Below the pieces are notes generated by a model, which was not told where the DNA came from, did not search any database, and saw only the letters and a list, made by a program, of their open reading frames with translations. DNA of 6,715 nucleotides, taken from assembly GCA_018814635.1 (NCBI GenBank), contig JAHIYV010000027.1:1-6715 (forward strand), written 5' to 3'. Both the position numbers and the translations under genes were made by a program. Position 1 is the first letter of the stretch; the number at the start of each line of letters is the position of its first letter. This DNA is from Patescibacteria group bacterium. GTDB lineage: Bacteria; Patescibacteriota; Minisyncoccia; Phycocordibacterales; JAGLOS01. Shown piece by piece: positions 1-5,492 of the stretch.

Positions 1-603
1 ATCAGGAGAATCTACAAGTTTTTGTGTTGCTGTATAACCATGCACAGTATTTAATAAAGCTTTTTCTACTCCAACACTCTCGTTTAGAATTTGTATAACA
101 GGACTAGAGGCATTTGTTGTGCAAGAAGCATTTGATGATATTTGACAAGTCGCGAGGCTCTCTTCATTTATTCCCATCAATACGGTTGCTGAGCTCACGC
201 CTGCAACTGAATCCCCTTTCCCTGGAGCAGAAATTACCACACGAGAAGCTCCTGCATCAAGATGCAATTTTGCTTTTGCAAACTCCGTAAAAAACCCTGT
301 TGCCTCCAGCACCACATCAATATTCAAATCTTTCCACGGCAAACAAGCTGGGTCTTTTTCACTTAAAAAAACAATGTCTTTCCCATTCACTGTTAAAACC
401 GCGCTTCCATTATCATCTTTTATTGAAATATCTAAACCACTCTTCCCATATGCTGTGTCATACTTTAATAAATAAGCAAAATTTTCAATGTCATTAAGAT
501 CATTAATTGCAACAATATCAATTGTATCTTGTTCCATCGCCAACCTAGTAAATGCTCGTCCAATACGCCCAAACCCATTAATTGCAACTCTTATTTTTTT
601 CAT
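1..603 (-). CDS. gap: Glyceraldehyde-3-phosphate dehydrogenase, N-terminal part (cut by left edge)
   Basis: This cytoplasmic glycolytic enzyme oxidises and phosphorylates glyceraldehyde-3-phosphate to 1,3-bisphosphoglycerate, using NAD. The first 201 codons are visible; the family is normally about 330-345 residues, so the C-terminal catalytic half is outside the window. The protein opens with the Rossmann motif INGFGRIGR (residues 8-16). IND at 33-35 supplies the Asp usually associated with NAD preference, and EATGFF is at 100-105. The active-site motif SNASCTTN places the nucleophile at Cys161, and HGYTATQ places the partner His at 188. The 27-residue Cys-to-His spacing equals that of E. 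coli GapA. Numbering runs about 12 ahead of E. coli, with extra residues near 60-70 and 128-140. The ATG at 603-601 is chosen because the Rossmann strand begins at once; no clear ribosome binding site precedes it. It lies 98 nt downstream of the 656-residue gene on the same strand, with no terminator seen, so it may share that transcript. Identity is secure; NAD specificity is inferred. Confidence 0.97.
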   Translation of the reverse strand, partial: MKKIRVAINGFGRIGRAFTRLAMEQDTIDIVAINDLNDIENFAYLLKYDTAYGKSGLDISIKDDNGSAVLTVNGKDIVFLSEKDPACLPWKDLNIDVVLEATGFFTEFAKAKLHLDAGASRVVISAPGKGDSVAGVSSATVLMGINEESLATCQISSNASCTTNASSPVIQILNESVGVEKALLNTVHGYTATQKLVDSPD

Positions 604-701
604 ATCTTACAATAATTATTAGCTTTTAATAAAATTTCCTCGTGACAAAACCCTGAGATATAAAATGAAGGTTTAGAAAAAAACAATCTTCTCAATTTTA
701 C
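604..701 (-). other. Intergenic leader of gap
   Basis: These 98 nt separate the 656-residue gene from gap on the same strand. No hairpin followed by a T-run is seen, so read-through into gap is plausible. Only weak promoter-like pieces occur on the minus strand (TTGTTT near 686 and an AT-rich stretch near 655-665 without a good -10). No ribosome binding site is evident before the gap ATG. Confidence 0.4.
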
Positions 702-2672
702 CTATAAGAGATATAAGTTTTTCAAAACAACCCCCTTCTTAAGTGAAATTGGTTTTGTGCGATATGGTTGTGAATACGATCCATCGGCCAACTTTTTCTC
801 TATCGTAAAGTAGTATATTCCAGGTGATGTTAATAAATAAAAATTACCAAACTCGTCAGATACCACTTTCTTTAGTAATCTATCGTCATTCATAAAATAC
901 GCTTTGATTATGGCAAAAGGAATGGGAAGGTCTGTATTTTTATCAACAAGCTGAGTAACTTTGTGGCACTGATGCTGAATAAGTTGAATTAGGAAAATAA
1001 AAATATACAAGATAAAAATATAGCAATTAAACATCAAGCTAGGGTCTAGCCATAATGCGTACGCAGAGAAAGCAAAGCCGGCAAAGAAAATTAATTTTGC
1101 AATAATAAACAAAGCTTGTTTTTTCCATAAATGTGAAACAAAAAGATTTTTTTGCTGTTTTATATATTCATTCCAATCAAAATCTATTGGATCAAGGGGT
1201 ATATTTTTTTGAATAAGTTTAGAGGTATCTGCATTAATTTCAATAGGCCCCCCAAAGTATAAATTATCATATAATTCATCCTCTGTTTGCCCAGCAAATT
1301 TTTCAGATGGAAATTTATAATAAGTTTTATCCACATTTAATGTATATGAACCATAAGGGACCAGAAAACCATAATGCCCATCAATATCTGATATTGCAGT
1401 TTTGTTGTTTTGTCCTTCTTTTTGAATCTTTATATAAGCTAGATCAAGTGGTCTTTTTGTTGCAGAATCATACACCACGCCCCACTGTTCTTTTTTGCGT
1501 TTACTGAAAAAACCAAATAAAGAAGAGAAAAACCTAAGGATAATCAACCAAAAATCCATAAGTGATGTAATTTGCGTGGCTAGAACAATAACTTGCGCGG
1601 CTCCTACGCTAACCCCAGTATATGTAACCACTTTCTGAATAGTGGGATTAAAATATTCTTTGTATGGTGTTATTTTTTTGTGCGTATCAAGTATATTAAG
1701 CATATTAGAAAGTTTTTTTGTTGGTTGATATCTAGAATTATAAACGACAATATCGACATTGTACTTACCGCCCTTGGTGAGAGCGGGAACTACTGCCTCG
1801 TATGCTGTTTTATCTTGGTTTAACCGTAGTAAGTATTCGTTTTTACTACCTTCTTGGATATTTGTAATTGTTGCAATAATTAACTCCGCGTTTTCCGGTG
1901 TTTGGTCGAGAGAAACTGAAATAGTAAAATTATAACTAGCATCAATTTGTACTTCCTGGTTTTGTTGAAACAATTGCACTTCTCCGTTTTGAACATAACC
2001 ACCTTCAAAAGTTTGCAGAGGGACATCTGGTAGTGGCACGCTATCTTCATCTTCATCTCCCTGCTCTCCGTCATCTATTTCGTCTGAGTCAGAAATATCT
2101 TCATCTTTAGAATCACCACTACCCGTACCCCCGTCATCGTCTACTAGCCCCGTATCATCTACATCTTCTGTGGGTTCATCTGTAGGTTCGTCCACGGGTT
2201 CATCCACGGGTTCATCCACAGGTTCTGCGGGTGGAACAGGTATTTCTATAGAACCAATAGCCCCCGAGGAATAATTACCACTAACATCTTTTGCAAAAAT
2301 TGTATAGTAATATTTAACCCCAGCGATAACTTCAGTGTCAATTACTTCTGTATGGTCACCTTCATATACAACCATCCCATCTACTGGGTCATCAGGATAA
2401 AATACCGTGGAGTGCATAATCCTTACAGAATCAAAATCAATATCAGGAGGATTAACCCACGACAGCTCTACTTTGTCATCATCGTGAAATACAATTTGTA
2501 AACCAGAAACATTGGCCGGCGCAGTAGTATCAAGAGGGTCTGTTATGAAAGTTTTATCGCCTGTTGTGCTGTATGCCAAACAAATCACAGGTGAAATAAA
2601 AAATAGCGCAAAAAATATCCCCAAAGCTTTTTGTTTTTTATATTCTTTGTTTGTAAACAATGTGGTAAACAT
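702..2672 (-). CDS. Exported multi-domain membrane protein: Fn3, acidic repeat linker, carboxypeptidase-regulatory-like domains
   Basis: No specific gene is recognised; architecture suggests a cell-surface or envelope protein of 656 residues. In order: a signal sequence (hydrophobic 16-33, after Lys-rich 9-15); a fibronectin type III-like domain (about 49-145, starting DTTAPANVSG, with the SW and YYYTIFAKD strands); a PVDE/PTDE tandem repeat (150-169) running into an Asp/Glu/Gly-rich linker to about 212; a beta-rich stretch (220-330); a hydrophobic segment or hairpin (about 348-389) followed by KRKK at 391-394; a carboxypeptidase-regulatory-like domain (about 397-450, with SDIDGHYGFLVPYGSYTL at 428-445); two membrane segments (about 519-543 and 547-568); and a second such domain (about 573-650, with SDEFGNFYLLTSPGIYYF at 605-622). 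The start at 2672 is the one giving the signal sequence; there is no Shine-Dalgarno motif. It lies directly behind the short exported gene, suggesting coupled translation. Domain names are pattern recognition, not profile hits; the function is unknown, with adhesion or surface scaffolding only a guess. Confidence 0.85.
   Translation of the reverse strand: MFTTLFTNKEYKKQKALGIFFALFFISPVICLAYSTTGDKTFITDPLDTTAPANVSGLQIVFHDDDKVELSWVNPPDIDFDSVRIMHSTVFYPDDPVDGMVVYEGDHTEVIDTEVIAGVKYYYTIFAKDVSGNYSSGAIGSIEIPVPPAEPVDEPVDEPVDEPTDEPTEDVDDTGLVDDDGGTGSGDSKDEDISDSDEIDDGEQGDEDEDSVPLPDVPLQTFEGGYVQNGEVQLFQQNQEVQIDASYNFTISVSLDQTPENAELIIATITNIQEGSKNEYLLRLNQDKTAYEAVVPALTKGGKYNVDIVVYNSRYQPTKKLSNMLNILDTHKKITPYKEYFNPTIQKVVTYTGVSVGAAQVIVLATQITSLMDFWLIILRFFSSLFGFFSKRKKEQWGVVYDSATKRPLDLAYIKIQKEGQNNKTAISDIDGHYGFLVPYGSYTLNVDKTYYKFPSEKFAGQTEDELYDNLYFGGPIEINADTSKLIQKNIPLDPIDFDWNEYIKQQKNLFVSHLWKKQALFIIAKLIFFAGFAFSAYALWLDPSLMFNCYIFILYIFIFLIQLIQHQCHKVTQLVDKNTDLPIPFAIIKAYFMNDDRLLKKVVSDEFGNFYLLTSPGIYYFTIEKKLADGSYSQPYRTKPISLKKGVVLKNLYLL
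2173..2220 (-). repeat. 12-bp tandem repeat encoding the PVDE/PTDE linker
   Basis: Four in-phase 12-bp units are visible on the plus strand: GGTTCATCTGTA, GGTTCGTCCACG, GGTTCATCCACG and GGTTCATCCACA. A partial copy (GGTTC) follows at 2221. Read on the minus strand, each unit encodes four residues of the PVDE or PTDE type, inside the acidic linker of the 656-residue protein. Because the unit is a multiple of three, copy-number change alters linker length without breaking the frame. The near-identity of units two to four suggests recent expansion by slippage. Confidence 0.9.
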
Positions 2673-2674
2673 AT

Positions 2675-2752
2675 TTAATTCATTGTCGCTGTAAGTGTTG
2701 TTGTAGCTATGTATGTATCTGCTAAAATATTTGGACTAGGATAAGATGTCAT
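2675..2752 (-). other. +1-frame continuation of the short exported gene
   Basis: This frame overlaps the last 17 nt of the short exported gene (2736-3026) and continues to a TAA at 2677-2675, only 2 nt before the ATG of the 656-residue gene. It encodes about 25 residues (beginning MTSYPSPNILADT and ending TATMN) if the ATG at 2752 is used. Joined to the upstream frame by skipping one base near 2740-2755, it would give a smooth reading through VGYD into SYPSPNILADT. The upstream limit is a TAG in this frame just before 2755, so any shift must lie between there and the stop at 2738. It may be a frameshifted gene tail, or a tiny coupled open frame that bridges two genes. Confidence 0.4.
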
Positions 2753-3026
2753 ATCCAACTAGATTGCTAGTTGCCACAACCACTTGCACAGCCCCGTCAG
2801 CTGACACATCTCCCGCAGCAGACAGCGTCGCAAGCATCACATCAACCGCAGTCGTCTGAAAAGAAATCTCTGATAAAACATTTAGATTCACGGTAACTTG
2901 GTCCTCTACTGTCGCCGAGTAAAGTACTTGTGGTTCAAGAAACGAAAAAACAAATGACAACACAATTCCCAGCATAAAACTGGTAACTAAAATATATGTA
3001 AGACTAGTCTTGTAAAATAAATTCAT
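2736..3026 (-). CDS. Short exported protein, probably truncated by a frameshift
   Basis: This 96-residue protein has an N-terminal hydrophobic segment (about 11-30) and a plausible signal peptidase site after LYSA (35-38), so it is predicted to be exported. The mature part (VEDQVTVNLNV onward) is beta-strand-like and runs to SNLVGYDILS at the stop. It resembles the start of exported beta-sandwich proteins seen in low-complexity bacterial genomes, in which a strand ending in a TNNxTGY-like motif is followed by many more residues. Here a TAG stop falls three residues after GYD. The +1 frame continues with residues that look like the next part of such a domain (see 2675-2752). The start at 3026 gives the full signal sequence. 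It is the first gene of a minus-strand group with the 656-residue gene and perhaps gap. Family membership is from pattern memory only; function is unknown. It may be a genuine short protein, a pseudogene or a sequencing-error case. Confidence 0.6.
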   Translation of the reverse strand: MNLFYKTSLTYILVTSFMLGIVLSFVFSFLEPQVLYSATVEDQVTVNLNVLSEISFQTTAVDVMLATLSAAGDVSADGAVQVVVATSNLVGYDILS

Positions 3027-3047
3027 TTTCTTATTTATTATTAATAC

Positions 3048-3076
3048 ATTTTACTATGTGTAAAAAAAAAGAACAA
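3048..3076 (-). promoter_or_regulatory. Candidate sigma-70-type promoter for the minus-strand group
   Basis: Read on the minus strand, a -35 TTGTTC (3076-3071) is followed after exactly 17 nt by a -10 TAAAAT (3053-3048). The -10 matches five of six consensus bases; the -35 matches only its first three. Transcription would start near 3041, leaving a leader of about 14 nt before the ATG at 3026, too short for much regulatory structure. The spacer contains a run of nine A on the plus strand. Support is by position and spacing only. Confidence 0.4.
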
Positions 3077-3117
3077 GCGTTTCGTTATAGACAATAAAAA
3101 AGGTTACCCTAAACCTC

Positions 3118-3250
3118 TTGTCATCCCGCGCGAACTTTTTGTCATCCCGCGCAAAGTGTTTGTCATCCCATACAGACTTCTTGTCATCCCATGCTCTGGG
3201 TCCAGAAATCGTGGTTATACCCTTGGATTCGGTTTCAACGGAATGACAAA
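3118..3250. repeat. 21-nt-spaced direct repeats closed by an inverted copy (palindromic-repeat-like element)
   Basis: TTGTCATCCC occurs at 3118, 3139, 3160 and 3181, an exact 21-nt period; the 11 bases after each copy vary (GCGCGAACTTT, GCGCAAAGTGT, ATACAGACTTC). The block ends with GGAATGACAA at 3240-3249, the inverted form with one mismatch. Within the last unit, GGGTCCAG (3198-3205) and CTTGGATTC (3222-3230) sit where the inner arms of the widespread TGTCATTCC...GGATCCAG...CTGGATTC...GGAATGACA dispersed repeats would be. The simplest reading is one degraded palindromic element (3181-3250) with its outer end tandemly multiplied. It fills the gap between the minus-strand promoter and engB. 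No coding capacity of its own is evident. Confidence 0.75.
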
Positions 3251-3289
3251 AATGATTGCAGCTTTTGTGGTTTTAGGTACATTGTAATT

Positions 3290-3877
3290 ATGAAAATAAC
3301 TAATGTGGAATTTGTTAAAGGAGTAATAGGAGACAATTATAGTTTGGATGATGGCCTTCCTCATATAGCTTTTTTGGGTCGCTCTAATGTTGGCAAATCA
3401 AGCACTATAAACTCTTTATTAAATCGTAAAAATTTGGTAAGGGTAAGTAAAAAACCCGGCAAAACACGAGAAGCAAATTTTTATTGTATAAATGACATAT
3501 GTTATTTTGTAGATTTTCCCGGTTATGGATATGCTAAGTGTTCACAAAAAGAACGCGATAAATTAGCCAAGCGAATTTTATGGTATATACAACATGCCAC
3601 CACTAAACCAAATATTGTTGTCTTAATTATTGATGCGCAGGTAGGAATCACCCCAACTGACGATGAAATGATTAAAACTCTAAAAAATAACCATCATCAA
3701 ATTATTATTATTGCTAATAAAATAGACAAATTAAACCAAAAATCTCTTGTATCAAAAATTTCTGCCATAAAAAACAAAGTGTCAGATGTAGATATTTTCC
3801 CTTATTCCGCGCAAACAAAACAAGGGCAAGAAAAACTTTTAGAGCTATTTGGTTCTATTTTAACAACAGGTTCGTGA
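3290..3877 (+). CDS. engB: Ribosome biogenesis GTP-binding protein EngB (YsxC/YihA)
   Basis: This small cytoplasmic TRAFAC-class GTPase takes part in large ribosomal subunit assembly and is essential in several bacteria. The 195-residue length is typical of the family. All G motifs are present: P-loop GRSNVGKSS (30-38), G2 Thr in KPGKTR (59), G3 DFPGYGY (75-81, the family signature), G4 NKID (143-146, where many members have TKxD) and G5 SAQ (173-175). The frame is open upstream to an ATG at 3191, but those 33 extra codons lie in the palindromic repeat and do not resemble the family. The ATG at 3290 begins MKITNVEFVKG, the expected N-terminus. No convincing ribosome binding site is seen; an AGG at 3275-3277 is rather far. 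A weak promoter-like pair, TTGCAG (3256-3261) and TACATT (3278-3283), would place the transcript start at or next to the ATG. It is a single-gene unit convergent with pgi. Identity is secure. Confidence 0.97.
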   Translation: MKITNVEFVKGVIGDNYSLDDGLPHIAFLGRSNVGKSSTINSLLNRKNLVRVSKKPGKTREANFYCINDICYFVDFPGYGYAKCSQKERDKLAKRILWYIQHATTKPNIVVLIIDAQVGITPTDDEMIKTLKNNHHQIIIIANKIDKLNQKSLVSKISAIKNKVSDVDIFPYSAQTKQGQEKLLELFGSILTTGS

Positions 3878-3946
3878 CTTATTCTGTTTGTTTAATAAAG
3901 TAAAATAATACTATTTTCTGTAATTATTAAACCAACCAAAAGTTCT

Positions 3947-3968
3947 TTCTACTATTTAAATAGTAGAA
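3947..3968. terminator. Perfect 22-nt palindrome between convergent genes, candidate bidirectional terminator
   Basis: TTCTACTATTT is followed immediately by its exact reverse complement AAATAGTAGAA, forming a hairpin of about nine base pairs with a four-base loop. On the plus strand it is followed by TTTTAT (3969-3974), a short T-run suited to ending the engB transcript. On the minus strand the sequence after it is AGAACTTTT, a poorer tract, for pgi. The stem is AT-rich and therefore weak, but its perfection and its position between two converging genes support a terminator role. Confidence 0.6.
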
Positions 3969-3979
3969 TTTTATAAAAA

Positions 3980-5299
3980 TTATTGTTCAAGAATTTTGCG
4001 GGTGGCTATTTTATATTGTTCTACGGCTGGTTGGTCAAATGCATTAACACGAAGCAGTTTTGCGAGATACATTGTTTTTATCATTTCAAATTGTAAATAT
4101 TGTCCTAAATAATATGGAGATATTTCTGGCATAACAATAGACATAAAAGGTAGATTGAGGTTTTTGTATGTTGCTTGCACTCCTTGTTTAATCGCATCTG
4201 TTATAAACTCAAGTGAGTGTCCACTTATACCTGTAATAAGTCCTTCTAAAAGTGGAATTTCAGGAACATTAATATCTTTACCTTCATCACGCACAGAAAG
4301 AAATGTAGTAAATTTATCTTGTGGGCCACCTAAATATAGTTGCGCCATTGAATGAAGGTCTGTTAAACCAATTGAAATTATCGGTGTAATGCCCGCGCGT
4401 ACAATATTCCCATCTGTGTCATGTTTTTTCCCTAAAGATTCTGCGATAAGTTGGCAATACCACTTTCCAACTAATTCAAGCCTTGGGTCAAACAAAAAAT
4501 TATTATGTATGGTAATATTTTTCTGATAATGAATATAAAGAAGCGCTGCCGACATAATTGCCGGATTTTCTAAAGTATTGGAAGACAAACACATTTCTCT
4601 CATTGTTTCAGCGCCCAAAAGCAAGGAGCGGGTATCAATATCAACAAGGCTCAGCGGAAAAAGGCCAACTGCAGAAAAAACTGAATACCGCCCACCAATC
4701 TGTCTCGGTATATACAAACGAGGAAAATCGAGCTTTTCCGCACATCTCCATAATTTTAATCCTTTGTCTGTTGTTACAATTATTCTACTTGTTATATCTC
4801 CAAATATTTTTGTAAGCTCTTTGTAAAGTATTTCAAAATTAGCAATTGTTTCAACTGTATCGCCTGATTTACTTATGATATTAATTAAAAATTCCCCTCT
4901 ATTTCTTGCATTATGATTCAATAGATGCAAGATCTCGCTCATTTTATCAGTACTTGTTGTGTCAAGAAATAATAATTTTGGTAACCGAGTAGGATCAAAA
5001 GCGTCCTGTGTGCCCATCAATGCTGTATATAAAGCAGCGGTACCTAGGTTTGAGCCACCAATTCCAACCACAACTATATACTTGAGAAGCCGTGAAGGAA
5101 AACGCATAACCATATTTTCTATTCTTTGAGAAGAAAGGTTATCCGACGGCAAACACAAAGAAGCTTCGGGTTGAAAAAAATCTCCTTTTTCTGCAACGGC
5201 ACACAAGTGGTCGCGGTACTCTTCTAACCCATTCGCTATATTTGCAATTTCTTTATCTTTAATTTTGCCACCTGTATAATCAAATTTAAGGTTTTTCAT
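3980..5299 (-). CDS. pgi: Glucose-6-phosphate isomerase
   Basis: The cytoplasmic enzyme interconverts glucose-6-phosphate and fructose-6-phosphate. The 439-residue length matches the short bacterial Pgi form (about 430-450) rather than the ~550-residue form. Two SIS sugar-isomerase domains are visible. Motifs: VVVGIGGSNLGTAAL (76-90), ISKSGDTVET (142-151, phosphate binding), GGRYSVFSAVGLFPL (202-216), ESLGK with the probable catalytic Glu287, GLTDLHS with the probable ring-opening His316, and QPAVEQYK with Lys430 near the C-terminus. The Glu287-His316 distance is 29 residues, longer than my recollection of 21 in Geobacillus Pgi, reflecting a loop with TPIISIGL as in other short Pgi types. The ATG at 5299 gives a normal N-terminus; no ribosome binding site is visible. 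It stands alone, convergent with engB and divergent from the sigma gene, with its own strong-looking promoter. It is not next to gap, though both are glycolytic. Confidence 0.97.
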   Translation of the reverse strand: MKNLKFDYTGGKIKDKEIANIANGLEEYRDHLCAVAEKGDFFQPEASLCLPSDNLSSQRIENMVMRFPSRLLKYIVVVGIGGSNLGTAALYTALMGTQDAFDPTRLPKLLFLDTTSTDKMSEILHLLNHNARNRGEFLINIISKSGDTVETIANFEILYKELTKIFGDITSRIIVTTDKGLKLWRCAEKLDFPRLYIPRQIGGRYSVFSAVGLFPLSLVDIDTRSLLLGAETMREMCLSSNTLENPAIMSAALLYIHYQKNITIHNNFLFDPRLELVGKWYCQLIAESLGKKHDTDGNIVRAGITPIISIGLTDLHSMAQLYLGGPQDKFTTFLSVRDEGKDINVPEIPLLEGLITGISGHSLEFITDAIKQGVQATYKNLNLPFMSIVMPEISPYYLGQYLQFEMIKTMYLAKLLRVNAFDQPAVEQYKIATRKILEQ

Positions 5300-5362
5300 G
5301 ATAAAATTATTTACTTAATAAAAACTGTTAGCATCTAAAAAATGCGTAATAGATAATAATAA

Positions 5363-5386
5363 ACGGTTACCGTAATGTTTGAAACA
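5363..5386. repeat. Two adjacent odd-centred palindromes in the divergent control region
   Basis: ACGGT-T-ACCGT (5363-5373) and TGTTT-G-AAACA (5376-5386) are each perfect 11-bp palindromes about a central base, with centres 13 bp apart. The second overlaps the candidate -35 of the sigma operon, and both lie in the pgi leader. They could be operator half-sites for a dimeric regulator or small RNA hairpins. Such short palindromes also arise by chance in AT-rich DNA, though the first contains several G/C pairs. Confidence 0.45.
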
Positions 5387-5407
5387 AATTAAAATTTATG
5401 GTAATCT
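5379..5407 (+). promoter_or_regulatory. Candidate promoter for the sigma/anti-sigma operon
   Basis: On the plus strand, TTGAAA (5379-5384) is followed after 17 nt by TAATCT (5402-5407), itself preceded by TGG as in an extended -10. The -35 is good; the -10 matches only three bases. The overlapping TGAAAC (5380-5385) also resembles the -35 (GAAC-type) of ECF sigma promoters such as those of Bacillus SigW, which would fit autoregulation, but no matching CGTA-type -10 is found at the usual spacing. The leader would be about 80 nt. Confidence 0.35.
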
Positions 5408-5428
5408 ATTATAGATATATTATACCAT
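5398..5428. repeat. Inverted repeat spanning both divergent -10 regions
   Basis: ATGGTA (5398-5403) and TACCAT (5423-5428) are inverted copies 19 nt apart, and the interval holds a further palindrome, ATCTA-TTA-TAGAT (5404-5416). Each outer arm contains the TGG that precedes a candidate -10, one on each strand, so the symmetry may simply reflect two facing extended -10 promoters. It could equally be an operator controlling both pgi and the sigma operon. Confidence 0.5.
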
Positions 5429-5447
5429 ATATATTTGTTTCTGTAAC
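5419..5447 (-). promoter_or_regulatory. Extended -10 promoter for pgi
   Basis: On the minus strand, TGGTATAAT (5427-5419) is a perfect extended -10 element (TGnTATAAT). Exactly 17 nt upstream is GTTACA (5447-5442), matching four of six bases of TTGACA. The predicted start is near 5412, giving a pgi leader of about 113 nt. This is the best promoter match in the window. The leader contains complementary segments, TAATAGAT and ATCTATTA as read on the minus strand (from 5411-5404 and 5354-5347), that could form an outer stem, so a structured leader is possible but unproven. Confidence 0.65.
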
Positions 5448-5492
5448 TTTTTACATAAAATTAGACATATAACAAGTAGTAACGATAAAAAA

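Noticed and set aside
300..497. Plus-strand open frame opposite gap
   Set aside because: It is antisense to the strongly conserved gap coding region and has low-complexity, non-protein-like composition.
1307..2694. Several short open frames within and opposite the 656-residue gene (1307-1507, 1593-1823, 1880-2074, 2512-2694)
   Set aside because: All overlap a long, well-structured coding region in other frames and show no recognisable domain or start context.
3118..3190. Regular repeats as a CRISPR array
   Set aside because: The conserved core is only 10 nt and the intervals are 11 nt, far below CRISPR repeat and spacer sizes; no cas gene is present.
3290..3877. Alternative genetic code with TGA as an amino acid
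   Set aside because: TGA ends engB exactly where the family C-terminus is expected and no in-frame TGA interrupts any conserved gene.
4155..4826. Plus-strand open frames opposite pgi (4155-4355, 4558-4815, 4578-4826)
   Set aside because: They are antisense to conserved Pgi motifs and overlap each other in different frames; shadows of the real gene.
3980..5299. Bifunctional transaldolase/Pgi fusion
   Set aside because: The 439-residue protein begins and ends as a stand-alone Pgi; there is no room for a second enzyme domain.
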